Shown here: positions 11,086 through 21,725 of the stretch, in pieces
How positions within the stretch are numbered: position 1 is the stretch's first letter
Layout of the letters: each line of letters opens with the position of its first letter
Assembly (NCBI RefSeq): GCF_029407905.1
Contig: NC_073646.1
Location: forward strand, 14,836,001 to 14,900,000
Direction of reading: 5' to 3'
Origin: Bubalus kerabau
Taxonomy: Eukaryota; Chordata; Mammalia; Artiodactyla; Bovidae
DNA: 64,000 bases
Notes under the pieces: generated by a model
Seen by the model: only the letters and a program-made list of their open reading frames with translations
The model's database searches: none
What the model was told of the DNA's origin: nothing
Program-made: the position numbers and the translations under genes

Positions 11086-11291
11086 TGTGTTAGTCGCTCA
11101 GTCATGTCTGAGTCTTTGCGACCCAGTGGACTGTAGCTGGCCAGGCTCCTCTGTCCATGGGATTTCCCAGGCAAGAATACTGGAGTGGGTTGCCATTCCC
11201 TTCTGCAAGGGATCTTCCTGACCCAGAGATTGAATTCAGGTCTCTTGCACTGCTGACAGATTCTTTACTGTCTGAGCCACCAAGAAAACCC
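11086..11291 (-). mobile_element. Bov-tA SINE
   Basis: A reverse copy from GTGTTAGTCGCTCAGTCATG to the diverged head complement ending near 11291. Flanking TCAAGGGTAAG and TCAAGAGTAAA resemble a degraded target-site duplication. Confidence 0.85.
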
Positions 11292-11454
11292 TCAAGAGTA
11301 AAGTATGGAGGCTAAATCTGAGATTTCTAATTGAGGTGGAGCAGGTTTGGGGGGAAATACAGGGAGTCTGGTTTTGAACTCCCAACTTCCTGGGTGGAGG
11401 TTATAAATCCCCTCTCCCAGCTATTGCCATGGTGATTCCTGGAAAAGAAAGGAA

Positions 11455-11640
11455 AGCTTTGAGAGGGGATGTGGAATTGTGATTAAGTGCTTGGACTCTG
11501 ACTGGCTGACTGAGATTGAATGCAGGATCCATCACTTACTAGCAAGCCACACCTCTCAGTAGCTGCAAGCTCTGCTCTCACACGACACTGTTCAGAGTGT
11601 AGAGTTAAGAAGGGTGAGTCTTTTAAAGTGCTTGGTACAT
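11455..11640 (+). mobile_element. MIR SINE, split by BovB
   Basis: MIR order is visible (TGGAATTGTGATTAAGTGC, ATCCATCACTTACTAGC, AAAGTGCTTGGTACAT). The expected end (AGTACCACTCAATAAATG) is found on the far side of the BovB at about 12198-12217. Confidence 0.6.
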
Positions 11641-12196
11641 CAGTTCAGTTCAGTTCAGTTCAGTTGCTCAGTTGTGTCCAACTCTTTGCAACCCCATGGA
11701 CTGCAGCTTCCCTGTCCATCATCAACTCCCGGAGCTTACTCAAACTCATGTCCATTGAGTCAATGATGTCATCCAACCATCTCATCCTCTGTCATCCCCT
11801 TCTCCTCCTGCCTTCAATCTTTCCCAGCATCATGGTCTTTTCTGATAAGTCAGTTCTTTGCATCAGGTTGGCCAAAGTATTGGAGCTTCAGCTTGAGCAT
11901 CAGTCCTTCCAGTGAATATTCAGGACTGATTTCCTTTAGGATGGACTGGTTGGATCTCCTTGCTGTCCAAGGGACACTCAAGAGTTTTCTCCAACACCAC
12001 AGGTCAAAAGCATTAATTCCTTGGTGCTCAGCTTTCTTCATAGTCCAACTCTCACATCCATTCATGACTACTGGAAAAACCATAGCCTTGACTAGATGGA
12101 CCTTTGTTGGCAAAGTAATGTCTCTCTGCTTTTTAATATGCTGTCTAGGTTGGTCATAGTTTTTATTCCAAGGAGCAAGTGTCTTTTAATTTCATA
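11641..12196 (-). mobile_element. BovB LINE fragment inserted in MIR
   Basis: A reverse copy starting with a (CAGTT)n pentamer tail at 11641-11664. It covers the C-terminal part of the reverse transcriptase frame up to the AAAGACAC segment. It is 5'-truncated and broken by frame changes. Confidence 0.9.
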
Positions 12197-12298
12197 CATA
12201 GTACCACTCAATAAATGTCTGCTCTCAAAACAGAAGTGGAGAGGGAGTACCCACACACTTCAGTGAAATTTTTTTCAGACTCCTCCTTCCCCCAATAC

Positions 12299-12513
12299 AG
12301 CTTCGCTAGTGGCTCAGTAGTAAAGAATCCTCCTGCCAATGCAGGAGATGTGGGATTGATCCCTGGGTCGGGAAGATCCCTTGGAGAAGGAAATGGCAAC
12401 CCACTCTAGTATTATTTCCTGGGAAATCCCATGAACAGAAGACCCCAGTGGGCTACAGTCCATGGGGTTGCAAAGGATTCGGACAGGACTTATCAACTAA
12501 ACAACAACAGCAA
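12299..12513 (+). mobile_element. Bov-tA SINE
   Basis: A forward copy: a head variant with GTGGCTCAGTAGTAAAGAAT, a B-box region GGGATTGATCCCTGGG, and a tail of ACTAAACAACAACAGC. Confidence 0.87.
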
Positions 12514-13011
12514 ACCTCCTTTAAAAGGAACACACAGCGTGCTTTCTGGAACTCTCCTGAACTCTATTTTCTCTTCCAAATCCATTTCCCTCTTTTATCT
12601 ATTTTCCCGAAGACCGCTTGGTATTTCCAGGAGGAGGGTAGAAATATAAGGGGGAAGTTCAGGGGCTGGAGATGGAGACTGAACAAAAGACAGGTTTAAC
12701 TGGGAAGAGGTGAAGAGTGAGATGAAAAGATGCAAAGGGATAAAGATTGGGAACTGTAACTAAGGGTGTTTGGGATGGGGAAACAGCCTGTGAAGGAGAC
12801 CAGAAGTGGGGGCCGGGACAGCAGGAATGGGAACCAGAGAGACCATGAGGGAGCAGGTCCTGGAAGCTGGGTGGGGAGAGAGTTTGAGTAGGGTCTGCTC
12901 CACAACGTTATATATTTTTGGAGATTAAACAGGGTGACAACTAGAAAGAAGATATGAGCAAAAAAAGCTGTTGGGGATCTTAGAGCATTTCCAGCAGAAT
13001 AAAGAGGGAAT
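12514..13011. other. intergenic, purine-rich, nothing recognised
   Basis: A G/A-rich plus strand, especially 12640-12890. Its complement yields a low-complexity Pro/Ser-rich frame that I regard as non-coding. Confidence 0.4.
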
Positions 13012-13221
13012 AAGTGGCTCTAGTGGTAAAGAACCTGCCTGTCCATGCAGGAGACGCAAGAGACGTGGGTTCAGTCCCTGGGCCGGGAAGATCCCCTGAC
13101 GGTGGGCATGGCAACCCACTCAGTATTCTTGCCTGGAGAATCCCATGGACAGAGGAGCCTGGCGGGCTACAGTCCATGGGGTCGCAAAGAGTCGCACACC
13201 ACTGAAGCGACTTAGCAGCAC
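13012..13221 (+). mobile_element. Bov-tA SINE
   Basis: A forward copy: AAGTGGCTCTAGTGGTAAAG, then the BovB-derived body ending in ACTGAAGCGACTTAGCAGC. It interrupts a MIR whose core follows. Confidence 0.87.
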
Positions 13222-13285
13222 TTGCCCAAGGTCATGTAGCTACTAAGTGGTGGAGCTGGGATGACAACACTCAAGTTTCTTATTA
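13222..13285 (+). mobile_element. MIR core fragment
   Basis: Contains TTGCCCAAGGTCATGTAGCT and AAGTGGTGGAGCTGGGAT, the conserved MIR core, between a SINE and a BovB. Confidence 0.6.
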
Positions 13286-13290
13286 CTCTG

Positions 13291-14088
13291 TTGTTCAGTT
13301 ACCCAGTCGTGTCCAACTCTTTGCGACCCCATGGACTGTACGCCAGGCTACCACGTCCCTCACTGTCTCCCGGGGTTTGCCTAAGTTCATGTTCATTGCA
13401 TTGGTGTTGCCATTCAGTCATCTCATCCTCTGATGCCCTCTTCTTCTTCTGCCCTCAATCTTTCCCAGCATCAGGGACTTTTCCAATGAGTCGTCTGTTT
13501 GCATAAAATGACCAAAATACTGGAGCTTCAGCTTCAGCATCAGTCCTTCCAGTGAGAATTCAGGGTTGATATCCCTTAAAATTCACTGGGGTTTGATCTC
13601 CTAGCTGTCCAAGGGACTTTGAGGAGTCTTCGCCAGCACCACAGTTTGAAGACATCAGTTCTTTGGCGCTCTGCCTTCTTTATGGTCCGGCTCTCACAAC
13701 CATACATGACCCCTGGGAAGACCATAGCCTTGACCATATGGACCTTTGTTGGCAGAGTCCTGTCTCTGCTTTTCAACACACTGTCTAGGTTTGTCATTGC
13801 TTTTCTGCCAAGAAGCAATTGTCTTCTGATGTCATGGCTGCAGTCACCGTCCACAGTGATTTTGGAGGTCAAGAAGAGGAAATCTGTCACTACTTCCACC
13901 TTTTTCCCTTCTATTTGCCATGAAGTAATGGGGCCAGATGCCATGATCTTAGTTTTTTAATATTTAGTCTTAAGCTGGCTCTTTCACACTACTCCTTCAC
14001 CCTCATCAAGAGGCTTTTTACTTCCTCTTCACTTTCTGCCATTAGAGTGGTATCATCTGAATATCTGAGGTTGTTGATGTTTCTCATC
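13291..14088 (-). mobile_element. BovB LINE, 5'-truncated
   Basis: A reverse copy from the tail (GTTCAGTTACCCAGTCGTG) to the region complementary to the YADD-containing segment. A 122-codon minus-strand frame (13576-13944) is a remnant of the RT C-terminal half. Other parts are out of frame. Confidence 0.9.
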
Positions 14089-14261
14089 ACTCTACCCTAC
14101 AGGTAATATTCTTTACATGCCCACTAACATGTCCCAAGGGTGTCTTGTGTTTACGTGTATTAGAAATTCATGACATATAATTTTGTTATAGAAGTGAAAC
14201 ACTAAAATCCCAGATTTGCTTTATGAAAGTGATACCCTCTTTTTAAAAACATAATTAGTTA

Positions 14262-14428
14262 ATTAACTTAGCTGCATTGGCTCTTAGTTGCAACACGTGG
14301 GATCTTTGACCTTTGTTGTGGCATGTAGGATCTTCAGTTGCATCGTGTGGGATCCAGGTCCCCAACCAGGGATTAAACCTGGGCCCCCAGCATTGGGAGC
14401 ACAGAATCTCAGACCACCAGGGAAGTCC
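14262..14428 (-). mobile_element. CHR-type SINE
   Basis: A reverse copy with repeated CATGTAGGATCTTCAGTTG-type blocks and head complement ACCACCAGGGAAGTCCC. A short deletion lies near the head, where the usual TTAGCCACTGG is shortened. Confidence 0.8.
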
Positions 14429-14768
14429 CAATGATGCCATCTTAAGATACTGATCACACACGTTACAAATGGACCAAATCAAATAGAAAAGAAATATACA
14501 AATGGAACAAGCCAATAAAATACCCAGTTTTGATGAGAGAAGGAGCTGTGCTAATCCCAGCTCTGCTTGATGAGGTGTCTGATTCTGCCTGGGAATCTGC
14601 CTTGCTTGTGTGACAGCTGCTTTGCCAAACAGCTGGCACGGGGTGGCTCCTGGACTACGCAGGAGGTGTGCAATGTGCTCTAACTGTTGCATTTCCCAGC
14701 CCTTCTTTGTGAATTTCTTTCAGTGCTTTCTGAGACTCCTCATCTGTGGAACTCCCAGCTATTTGCTG
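14429..14768. other. intergenic, nothing recognised
   Basis: No repeat or gene recognised. Confidence 0.35.
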
Positions 14769-14776
14769 GCCATCAA

Positions 14777-14778
<2 letters not shown>

Positions 14779-14817
<39 letters not shown>
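14779..14817. repeat. (TG)n microsatellite, about 19 units
   Basis: An uninterrupted TG tract at the 3'-tail side of the reverse Bov-tA that follows and inside the same target-site duplication. It therefore probably grew from that SINE's tail. Confidence 0.93.
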
Positions 14818-14818
<1 letters not shown>

Positions 14819-15044
14819 CGTGCGCATGCGCGCACGCTCAGTTGCTTAGTCATGTCTAACTCTTAGTTCTGTGACCCTATGGATGGACTATAGCCCACCA
14901 GGCTCCTCTGTCCATGGGATTTTCCCAGTAAGAACACTGGTGTAGGTTGCCGTTTCCTTCTCCAGGGGATCTTCTCAAGCCAGAGATCGAACCCACTTGC
15001 ATCAGCTGGTGGATTCTTTACCAATGAGCACTGGGGAAGCCCCA
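14818..15044 (-). mobile_element. Bov-tA SINE with GC-rich tail
   Basis: A reverse copy beginning with an alternating GTGCGCATGCGCGCACG tail, then CTCAGTTGCTTAGTCATG. The flanks GCCATCAATTT (14769-14779) and GCCGTCAGTTT (15045-15055) are an 11-nt target-site duplication. Confidence 0.85.
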
Positions 15045-15055
15045 GCCGTCAGTTT

Positions 15056-15225
15056 AGGAAAGTGTTAATACTGAATAACACTGATCTCCCTGGAAGGAGT
15101 CTGTAAACTTAGGAATATTATTATGACAAATGTAATGACTACCTAGAGCTGCATATTCTAGGATTTATGTAAGGATGATCTTGATATTTTAATAAACACA
15201 GCACAACACAGAAGCCAACTTTTAA
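15056..15225. other. unassigned DNA at the BovB 5' edge
   Basis: Weak similarity to the BovB endonuclease region appears from about 15188. The clear match starts at about 15226. Confidence 0.4.
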
Positions 15226-17498
15226 CTTCAAGTAATGACAAGACTCTACACATGGACATCACCAGATGGTCAACACTGAAATCAGATTGATTATATTCTT
15301 TGCAGCCAAAGATGGAGAAGCCATATACCGTCAACAAAAACAAGACCAGGAGCTGACTGTGGCTCAGATCATGAACTCCTTATTACCAAATTCAGACTTA
15401 AATTGAAGAAAGTAGGGAAAACCACTAGACCATTCAGGTATGACCTAAATCAAATCCTTATGATTTTACAGTGGAAGTGAGAAATAGATTTAAGGGACTA
15501 GATCTGATAGATAGAGTGCCTGATGAACTATGGAATGAGGTTCATGACATTGTACAGGAGACAGTGATCAAGACCATCCCTGTGGAAAAGAAATGCAAAA
15601 AAGCAAAATGGCTGTCTGGGGAGGCCTTACAAATAGCTGAGAAAAGAAGAGAAGCAAAAAGAAAAGGAGAAAAGGAAAGATATAAGCATCTGAATGCAGA
15701 GTTCCAAAGAATAGCAAGAAGAGATAAGAAAGCCCGCCTCAGCGATCAATGCAAAGAAATAGGGGAGAACAACAGAATGCGAGAGACTAGAGATCTCTTC
15801 AAGAAAATCAGAGATACCAAGGGAACATTTCATGCAAAGATGGGCTCGATCAGGGACAGAAATTGTATGGACCTAACAGAAGCAGAAGATTTCAAGAAGA
15901 GGTGGCAAGAATACACAGAAGAACTGTACAAAAAAGATCTTCACGACCCAGATAATCACCATGGTGTGATCACTCACCTAGAGCCAGACATCCTGGAATG
16001 TAAAGTCAAGTGGGCCTTAGAAAGCATCACTACGAACAAAGCTAGTGCTGGTGATAGAATTCCAGTTGAGCTATTTCAAATCCTGAAAGATGATGCTGTG
16101 AAAGTGTTGCACTCAATATGCCAGCAAATTTGGAAAACTCAGCAGTGGCCACAGGACTGGAAAAGGTCAGTTTTCATTCCAATCCCAAAGAAAGGCAATG
16201 CCAAAGAATGCTCAAACTACCACACAATTGCACTCATCTCACACGCTAGTAAAGTAATGCTCAAAATTCTCCAAGCCAAGCTTCAGCAATATGTGAACTG
16301 TGAACTTCCTGATGTTCAAGCTGGTTTTAGAAAAGGCAGAAGAACCAGAGATCAAATTGCTAACATCCTCTGGATCATGGAAAAAGCAAGAGTGTTCCAG
16401 AAAAACATCTATTTCTGCTTTATTGACTATGCCAAAGCCTTTGACTGTGTGGATCACAATCAACTGTGGAAGATTCTTCAAGAGATGGGAATACCAGACC
16501 ACTTAACCTGCCTCTTGAGAAACCTGTATATAGGTCAGGAAGCAACAGTTAGAACTGGACATGGAACAACAGACTGGTTCCAAATAGGAAAAGGAGTATG
16601 TCAAGGCTGTATATTGTCACCCTGCTTATTTAACTTATATGCAGAGTACATCATGAGAAACGCTGGGCTGGAAGAAGCACAAGCTGGAATCAAGATTGCC
16701 GGGAGAAATATCAATAACCTCAGATATGCAGATGACACCACCCTTATGGCAGAAAGTGATGAGGAACTCAAAAGCCTCTTGATGAAAGTGAAAGTGGAGA
16801 GTGAAAAAGTTGGCTTAAAGCTCAACATTCAGAAAACGAAGATCATGGCATCCAGTCCCATCACTTCATGGGAAATATATGGGGAAACAGTGTCAGACTT
16901 TATTTTTTTGGGCTCCAAAATCACTGCAGATGGTGACTGCAGCCATGAAATTAAAAGACACTTACTCCTTGGAAGGAAAGTTATGACCAACCTAGATAGC
17001 ATATTCAAAAGCAGAGACATTACTTTGCCAACAAAGGTCCGTCTAGTCAAGGCTATGGTTTTTCCTGTGGTCATGTATGGATGTGAGAGTTGGACTGTGA
17101 AGAAGGCTGAGCGCAGAAGAAGTGACGCTTTTGAACTGTGGTGTTGGAGAAGACTCTTGAGAGTCACTTGGACTGCAAGGAGATCCAACCAGTCCATTCT
17201 GAAGGAGATCAGCCCTGGGATTTCTTTGGAAGGAATGATGCTAAGGCTGAAATTCCAGTACTTAGGCCACCTCATGCGAAGAGTTGACTCATTGGAAAAG
17301 ACTCTGATGCTGGGAGGGATTGGGGGCAGGAGGAGAAGGGGACAACAGAGGATGAGATGGCTGGATGGCATCACTGACTCGATGGACATGAGTCTCAGTG
17401 AACTCCGGGAGTGGTGATGGACAGGGAGGCCTGGCGTGCTGCGATTCATGGGGTCGCAAAGAGTCGGACACAACTGAGCGACTGAACTGAACTGAATG
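15226..17498 (+). mobile_element. BovB LINE, longest copy (2.27 kb)
   Basis: BovB is an RTE-clade non-LTR retrotransposon with an AP-endonuclease and reverse transcriptase. This copy is 5'-truncated. It retains the endonuclease C-terminus, including a GSDHELL motif (about 15360-15380), the whole RT region and the ACTGAACTGAACTGA-type tail. A CGA-to-TGA stop lies just upstream of the motif, in a Gln-His-(stop)-Asn context. A one-base deletion near 15455 shifts the frame into the long ORF annotated separately. Its closeness to the young consensus suggests a fairly recent insertion. Confidence 0.93.
15471..17417 (+). pseudogene. BovB ORF remnant: reverse transcriptase, 648 codons
   Basis: The enzyme would copy LINE RNA into DNA at a nicked target. 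Visible RT motifs are motif A FIDYAKAFD (residues 317-325), motif B GVCQGCILSP (from residue 375) and the catalytic YADD box (residues 419-422) in the context LRYADDTTL. The N-terminal endonuclease is out of frame, so the annotated Met is not the original start. In motif B the usual Arg is Cys, consistent with CpG decay of CGT to TGT. One base is missing near 17411 (GGGAGTGGTG against the usual GGGAGTTGGTG), so the protein ends early after ELREW and loses about the last 20 residues. It is almost certainly non-autonomous, but the RT core is uninterrupted. Confidence 0.88.
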
Positions 17499-17519
17499 AC
17501 AACAATAACATTAATAGTA

Positions 17520-17690
17520 ATAAATGACATTTATTGAGTATTTATTCCATGCCATGTGCTGTGCTAAGCATGTTTCATAATTAACCCTATTTTATAGGAA
17601 AGCAAACAGTCTCTTGGAGAGCTTCTGTAGTTGGTTTAATGTAAATAGCTACCAAACCTGGAGTCAGGATCTTCACTCAGGCAGCCTGAC
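17520..17690. mobile_element. MIR/L2-type ancient repeat
   Basis: Contains GACATTTATTGAGTATTTAT, CATGTGCTGTGCTAAGCATG and CCCTATTTTATAGGAAAGC, as in MIR-class repeats. Confidence 0.55.
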
Positions 17691-17728
17691 TTCCAGCTAT
17701 GGCCTTAACCTCTAGAACTTTCTTTTCT

Positions 17729-17990
17729 TTTTTAAAAAAAGAATAATTTATTTTTGTCTGTGCTGGGTCTTTGTTACAGTGCACAGGCTTTTCACTGCGG
17801 TGGCTTCTCTTGTTGCAGAGCATGGGCTCTAGACACTCGGGCTTCAGTGGTTGCAACATGTGGGCTTCAGTAGTTGGGGTTCACGGGCTGAGTTGCCCTG
17901 TGGCATGTGGAATCTTCCTGGATCAAGGATCAAACCTGTATCCCCTGCATTAGCAGGTAGATTTTTAATCACTGGACCACCAGGAAAGCC
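17729..17990 (-). mobile_element. CHR-1-type SINE with perfect 19-nt duplication
   Basis: A reverse tRNA-Glu SINE with an internal GTGGCTTCTCTTGTTGCAG block and head complement ACCACCAGGAAAGCC. CTCTAGAACTTTCTTTTCT is present identically at 17710-17728 and 17991-18009. This is an intact target-site duplication. Confidence 0.9.
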
Positions 17991-18009
17991 CTCTAGAACT
18001 TTCTTTTCT

Positions 18010-18869
18010 GAATCTTATTTCTTCTCATGCAAATCACAGTTTCTAGAATTCTCACATTCTAGAAGCAACTCTTTTATTTCTTTGAGATTCTGGGAGATTT
18101 TCTTTTCCCTCTGCATTGGGCTTTTCTCTGGAACACAGATCAATTCCTCTCTGTCTCTTCCACTGATTCTATAATCACAGTGTGTGACCAACAGGATATG
18201 ATTCAGCCGGAATACAAGGCATAGAGCCATACCGGTTATAGTAAATGGCTAGTAATTTCTCTCCTTGCAGTATTTCTAATTTTTCTGAATGTTTTCCAGG
18301 AATCAAAGAGAGACAAGGCTGATAAATGATATGCTTTAATAAAGGCTGATCCATTAGGAGAAATTGGGGCTACTGTGGGGGAACCCATTTTGTGTGAATA
18401 AAAAGAGCTTAAACAAAAGAAAGCATCTCCATGCCCATGTCTTCGCACTTTCTCCATGATTTAAAATGGAACAAAAGGCATGTCATGGGAACAGGAAATG
18501 ATCCTCCTGATGTTCTTTCATGTATTCGTTTGTACAATTGAAACTTATTCTCTCTGCCAGATGCAGAGGTATAGCTACAGTCCTCCTGACATATAACCTG
18601 TATGCTAGTAGCAAAACGGCTAATTCACTAAAACCCCAGAATAATGCTGGCCAAAGTAGAGAGTAAGCGGGACACAGAAGTGTTGAAGGGGTGTGATGTT
18701 GAAGGTGGGAAGGTGTTTGCCCAGCCTTTCTGAATCAGGCGCATGTAATTAAGCCACTAACTGGGGCAATCATGTCATTGTTTTGGAAACTCCAGTTGCC
18801 AAAGGACCTCAAGTAATGTCCATCAATACACAAGCTGATAGGGGATGGATGGAGTGGGAGTTAGCATCT
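18010..18869. other. intergenic, nothing recognised
   Basis: A long stretch without an identified repeat or gene. Short minus-strand frames (18015-18230 and 18236-18457) show no family signature. Confidence 0.4.
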
Positions 18870-18990
18870 TGGAGTAGCAGATGAAAACTATTAAGTATAG
18901 GATGGCTAAACAACAAGGTCATACTGTACAGCACAGAACTATAGTCCCAATCCTGTAACATCATGGAAAAGAATATGAAGAAAACCCAGA
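18870..18990 (+). mobile_element. L1 3' UTR fragment
   Basis: ATGGCTAAACAACAAGGTC, ACTGTACAGCACAGAACTAT and GGAAAAGAATATGAAG are typical of artiodactyl L1 3' ends. Confidence 0.6.
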
Positions 18991-19153
18991 CAGGCTGGAA
19001 AGGGCAAACACTGTCAGGTAATGCCAAATCCCAGGTAGGACCAGGACAGATCTGGACTGTGTGGCCAAATCCCCAGAATTCTCCACTGGTTGGCTGCACA
19101 GTCTGGCCTTAGTCATTTCATTAACCTCATGACAATGTGTGTATTCATGGAGA

Positions 19154-19778
19154 ATAGATGCAGAAACAAGGGAAATAGTGACAGGCTTTATTTTCTTGGG
19201 CTCCAAAATACTGCAGCCATGAAATTAAAAGATGCTTGCTCCTTGGAAGAAAAACTATGACCAACCTAGAGAGCATATTAAAAAGCAGAGACATTACTTT
19301 GCCGACAAAGGTCCATCTAGTCAAAGCTGTGGATTTTCCAGTAGTCATGTACAGATGTGAGAGTTGGACTATAAAGAAAGCTGAGCTCCAAAGAATTGAT
19401 GCTTTTGAACTGTGGTGTTGGAGAAGACTCTTGAGAGTCTCTTGGACTGCAAGGAAATCAAACCGATCAATCCCAAAGGAAATCAGTCCCAAATATTCAT
19501 TGGAAGGACTGATGCTGAAGCTGAAACTCCAATCCTTTGGCCACCTGATGTGAAGAACTGACTCATTGGAAAAGACCCTGATGCTGGGAAAGATTGAATG
19601 CAGGAGGAGAAGGGGACGATAGAGGATGAGATGGTTGGATGGCATCACCAAGTCGATGGACATGAGTTTGAGCAAGCTCTGGGAGTTGGTGATGGACAGG
19701 GAAGCCTGGTGTGCTGCAGTCCATGGGGTTGCAAAGAGTCGGACACGACTGAGCAACTAAACTGAACTGAACTGAATG
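19154..19778 (+). mobile_element. BovB LINE 3' fragment
   Basis: The C-terminal part of the RT frame (105-codon remnant at 19236-19553) plus the ACTGAACTGAACTGAA tail. A short deletion near 19209-19213 removes part of the ATCACTGCAGATGGTGACTG block. Confidence 0.9.
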
Positions 19779-19862
19779 TGTTGTGATTTAAATGGTTAAA
19801 TCCCACTCAATGTCATTTCTTTGGATAATAGCTGACATAATTCAATGGTTTTTAGTATATCC

Positions 19863-20444
19863 TTATCACTACAAATGGTGACTGCAGCCATGAGATTAAA
19901 AGACGCTTACTCCTTGGAAGGAAAGTTATGACCAACCTAGATAGCATATTCAAAAGCAGAGACATTACTTTGCCAACAAAGGTTCGTCTAGTCAGGGCTA
20001 TGGTTTTTCCTGTGGTCATGTATGGATGTGAGAGTTGGACTGTGAAGAAGGCTGAGCGCAGAAGAATTGATGCTTTTGAACTGTGGTATTGCAGAAGACT
20101 CTTGAGAGTCCCTTGGACTGCAAGGAGATCCAACCAGTCCATTCTGAAGGAGATCAGCCCTGGGATTTCTTTGGAAGGAATGATGCTAAAGCTGAAACTC
20201 CAGTACTTTGGCCATCTCATGTGAAGATTTGACTCACTGAAAAGACTCTGATGCTGGGAGGGATTGGGGGCAGGAGGAGAAGGGGATGACAGGGGATGAG
20301 ATGGCTGGATGGCATCACTCACTCGATGGATGTGAGTCTGAGTGAACTCCGGGAGTTGGTGATGGACAGGGAGGCCTGGCGTGCTGGGATTCATGGGGTC
20401 GCAAAGAGTCGGATACGACTGAGTGACTGAACTGAACTGAACTG
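19863..20444 (+). mobile_element. second BovB LINE 3' fragment, same strand
   Basis: Starts inside the block ATGGTGACTGCAGCCATGAG and ends in the ACTGAACTGAACTGA tail. It is closer to the young BovB consensus than the copy 85 bp upstream, so these are separate insertions and not a tandem duplication. Confidence 0.9.
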
Positions 20445-20489
20445 AGAGTTATGCAACGATTGTAACAATTTTATTATTATTGTTTGGTT

Positions 20490-21020
20490 TGCATAAAAAT
20501 TAAAAGGGTATTATTTGCAAATACTCAGAGAATACATGCTGTATATTCTCTACAGTATAGGGTAACATATTATTAAGTAAAGATTATCAAACTTTTACGA
20601 ATAATAAGCTTTTATCTCTTCCTTCAAGGTTTGTTTTCTCAAATATTTTCTCAAACACTATTCTTCCACCATAAGTAATATTGAAGCTAATCTAGAAGAC
20701 TGCCGAGTAGCCCTTACTATAGTTACTCTGGATACATTTTTAAATTACAAAACATGTCTTATATGTTGTGAAATAGCTCTTCAGTTGTAGAACTACTTTA
20801 AAACTATGCAAAAACTCAGTTATTTAGAATTAAACTCTCTAGAAATGTCCTTACTCTTGCCCCAGTAATGTAAAATACATTAATATCTATTAAACTCAAA
20901 TAAATAATATACTTAAAATTTATATACTTATGACATGTAAATTTGTATTACAAGTTATATGAAACATGTAGCATGTATTCTCTGAATTCTTGCAAATAAT
21001 ACCCTTCTATTTTTTATGCA
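20490..21020. repeat. AT-rich unit bounded by 50-bp inverted repeats
   Basis: The left arm 20490-20539 and the right arm 20971-21020 are reverse complements with 5 mismatches in 50 positions. The shared core is AAGGGTATTATTTGCAA, with CAGAGAATACATGC at the inner ends. About 430 bp of very AT-rich DNA lies between them. No transposase frame or obvious target-site duplication is visible. It could be a MITE-like DNA element or a fold-back duplication. I do not recognise the family. Confidence 0.7.
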
Positions 21021-21053
21021 AGAGCACTTTTGTGTTTTAGTGTGCAAAATGGA

Positions 21054-21272
21054 GGGCTTCCCAGGTGGTGTTAGTGGTAAAGACCCCTGCCTCCCAATGC
21101 AGGAGACTAAGATGTGTGGGTTCGATCCCTGAGTGGGGAAGACCCCTAGAGGAGAGCATGGCAACCCACTTCAGTGTTCTGGCCTGGAGAATCCCCATGG
21201 ACAGAGGCGCTTGGTGGGCTACAGTCCATAGGGCTGCAAAGAGTTGGATACAACTGAAGCAACTTAGCACAC
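21054..21272 (+). mobile_element. Bov-tA SINE
   Basis: A forward copy with head GGGCTTCCCAGGTGGTG, B-box GGGTTCGATCCCTGAG, and tail AACTGAAGCAACTTAGCAC. Confidence 0.88.
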
Positions 21273-21423
21273 TAGAACACAGTGAAAAATGGAACTTCTT
21301 TGAAATAATGCAATGTTTGTTTTAAAATGCTGCCATCCTTGGCAAAACACGCTCTCGACCTTCCAGGGCTTAGAATAGATCAGATGGCTCCTATTCTTCT
21401 TCCAGATTTCCCCATCCCATAAC

Positions 21424-21560
21424 GTTTATTTTAAAAAAACTTTTTTTTAATTATTTTTGTCAGTATGTGGAATCATAGTTTCCTGACCCTTGGGAGTCGA
21501 ACCCTTGCCCCCTGCATTGGAAGCTCGGAATTTTAACCACTGGACTGCTCGGAAAGTCCT
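21424..21560 (-). mobile_element. CHR-type SINE
   Basis: A reverse copy with a poly-T-rich tail at the left, then TCGAACCCTTGCCCCCTGC and the diverged head complement GGAAAGTCC. Confidence 0.75.
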
Positions 21561-21574
21561 GTCAACATCACAGT

Positions 21575-21725
21575 TTTAGAATATTTTCACCTACAAAGAA
21601 ACCCTGTACTCTTCAGCAGTCATTATCTTCACTTATTCTCCCTTGCCCCCAGCCTTAAGCAACCACAAACCTACTTTATTTCTCTATAGATTTGCTATGG
21701 ATAGTGTTTTCTCTGTAGATATAGA
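21575..21725 (-). mobile_element. L1 fragment, part 1
   Basis: Reverse-orientation L1 3' half: CCCCCAGCCTTAAGCAACCA, ACTTTATTTCTCTATAG. It continues beyond two SINE insertions. Confidence 0.6.

Noticed and set aside
14818..14835. second GCGCATGCGC palindrome
   Set aside because: It is in the alternating purine-pyrimidine tail of a SINE next to a TG repeat, outside any CpG island, so an NRF1 role is unlikely.
16829..17530. 233-codon minus-strand open frame
   Set aside because: It is the antisense of the BovB reverse transcriptase. The same antisense frame recurs at other BovB copies (19145-19756, 39136-39741), which shows that it comes from the repeat.
19154..20444. tandem duplication of BovB
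   Set aside because: The two copies differ in age, start point and internal deletion, so two independent insertions fit better.
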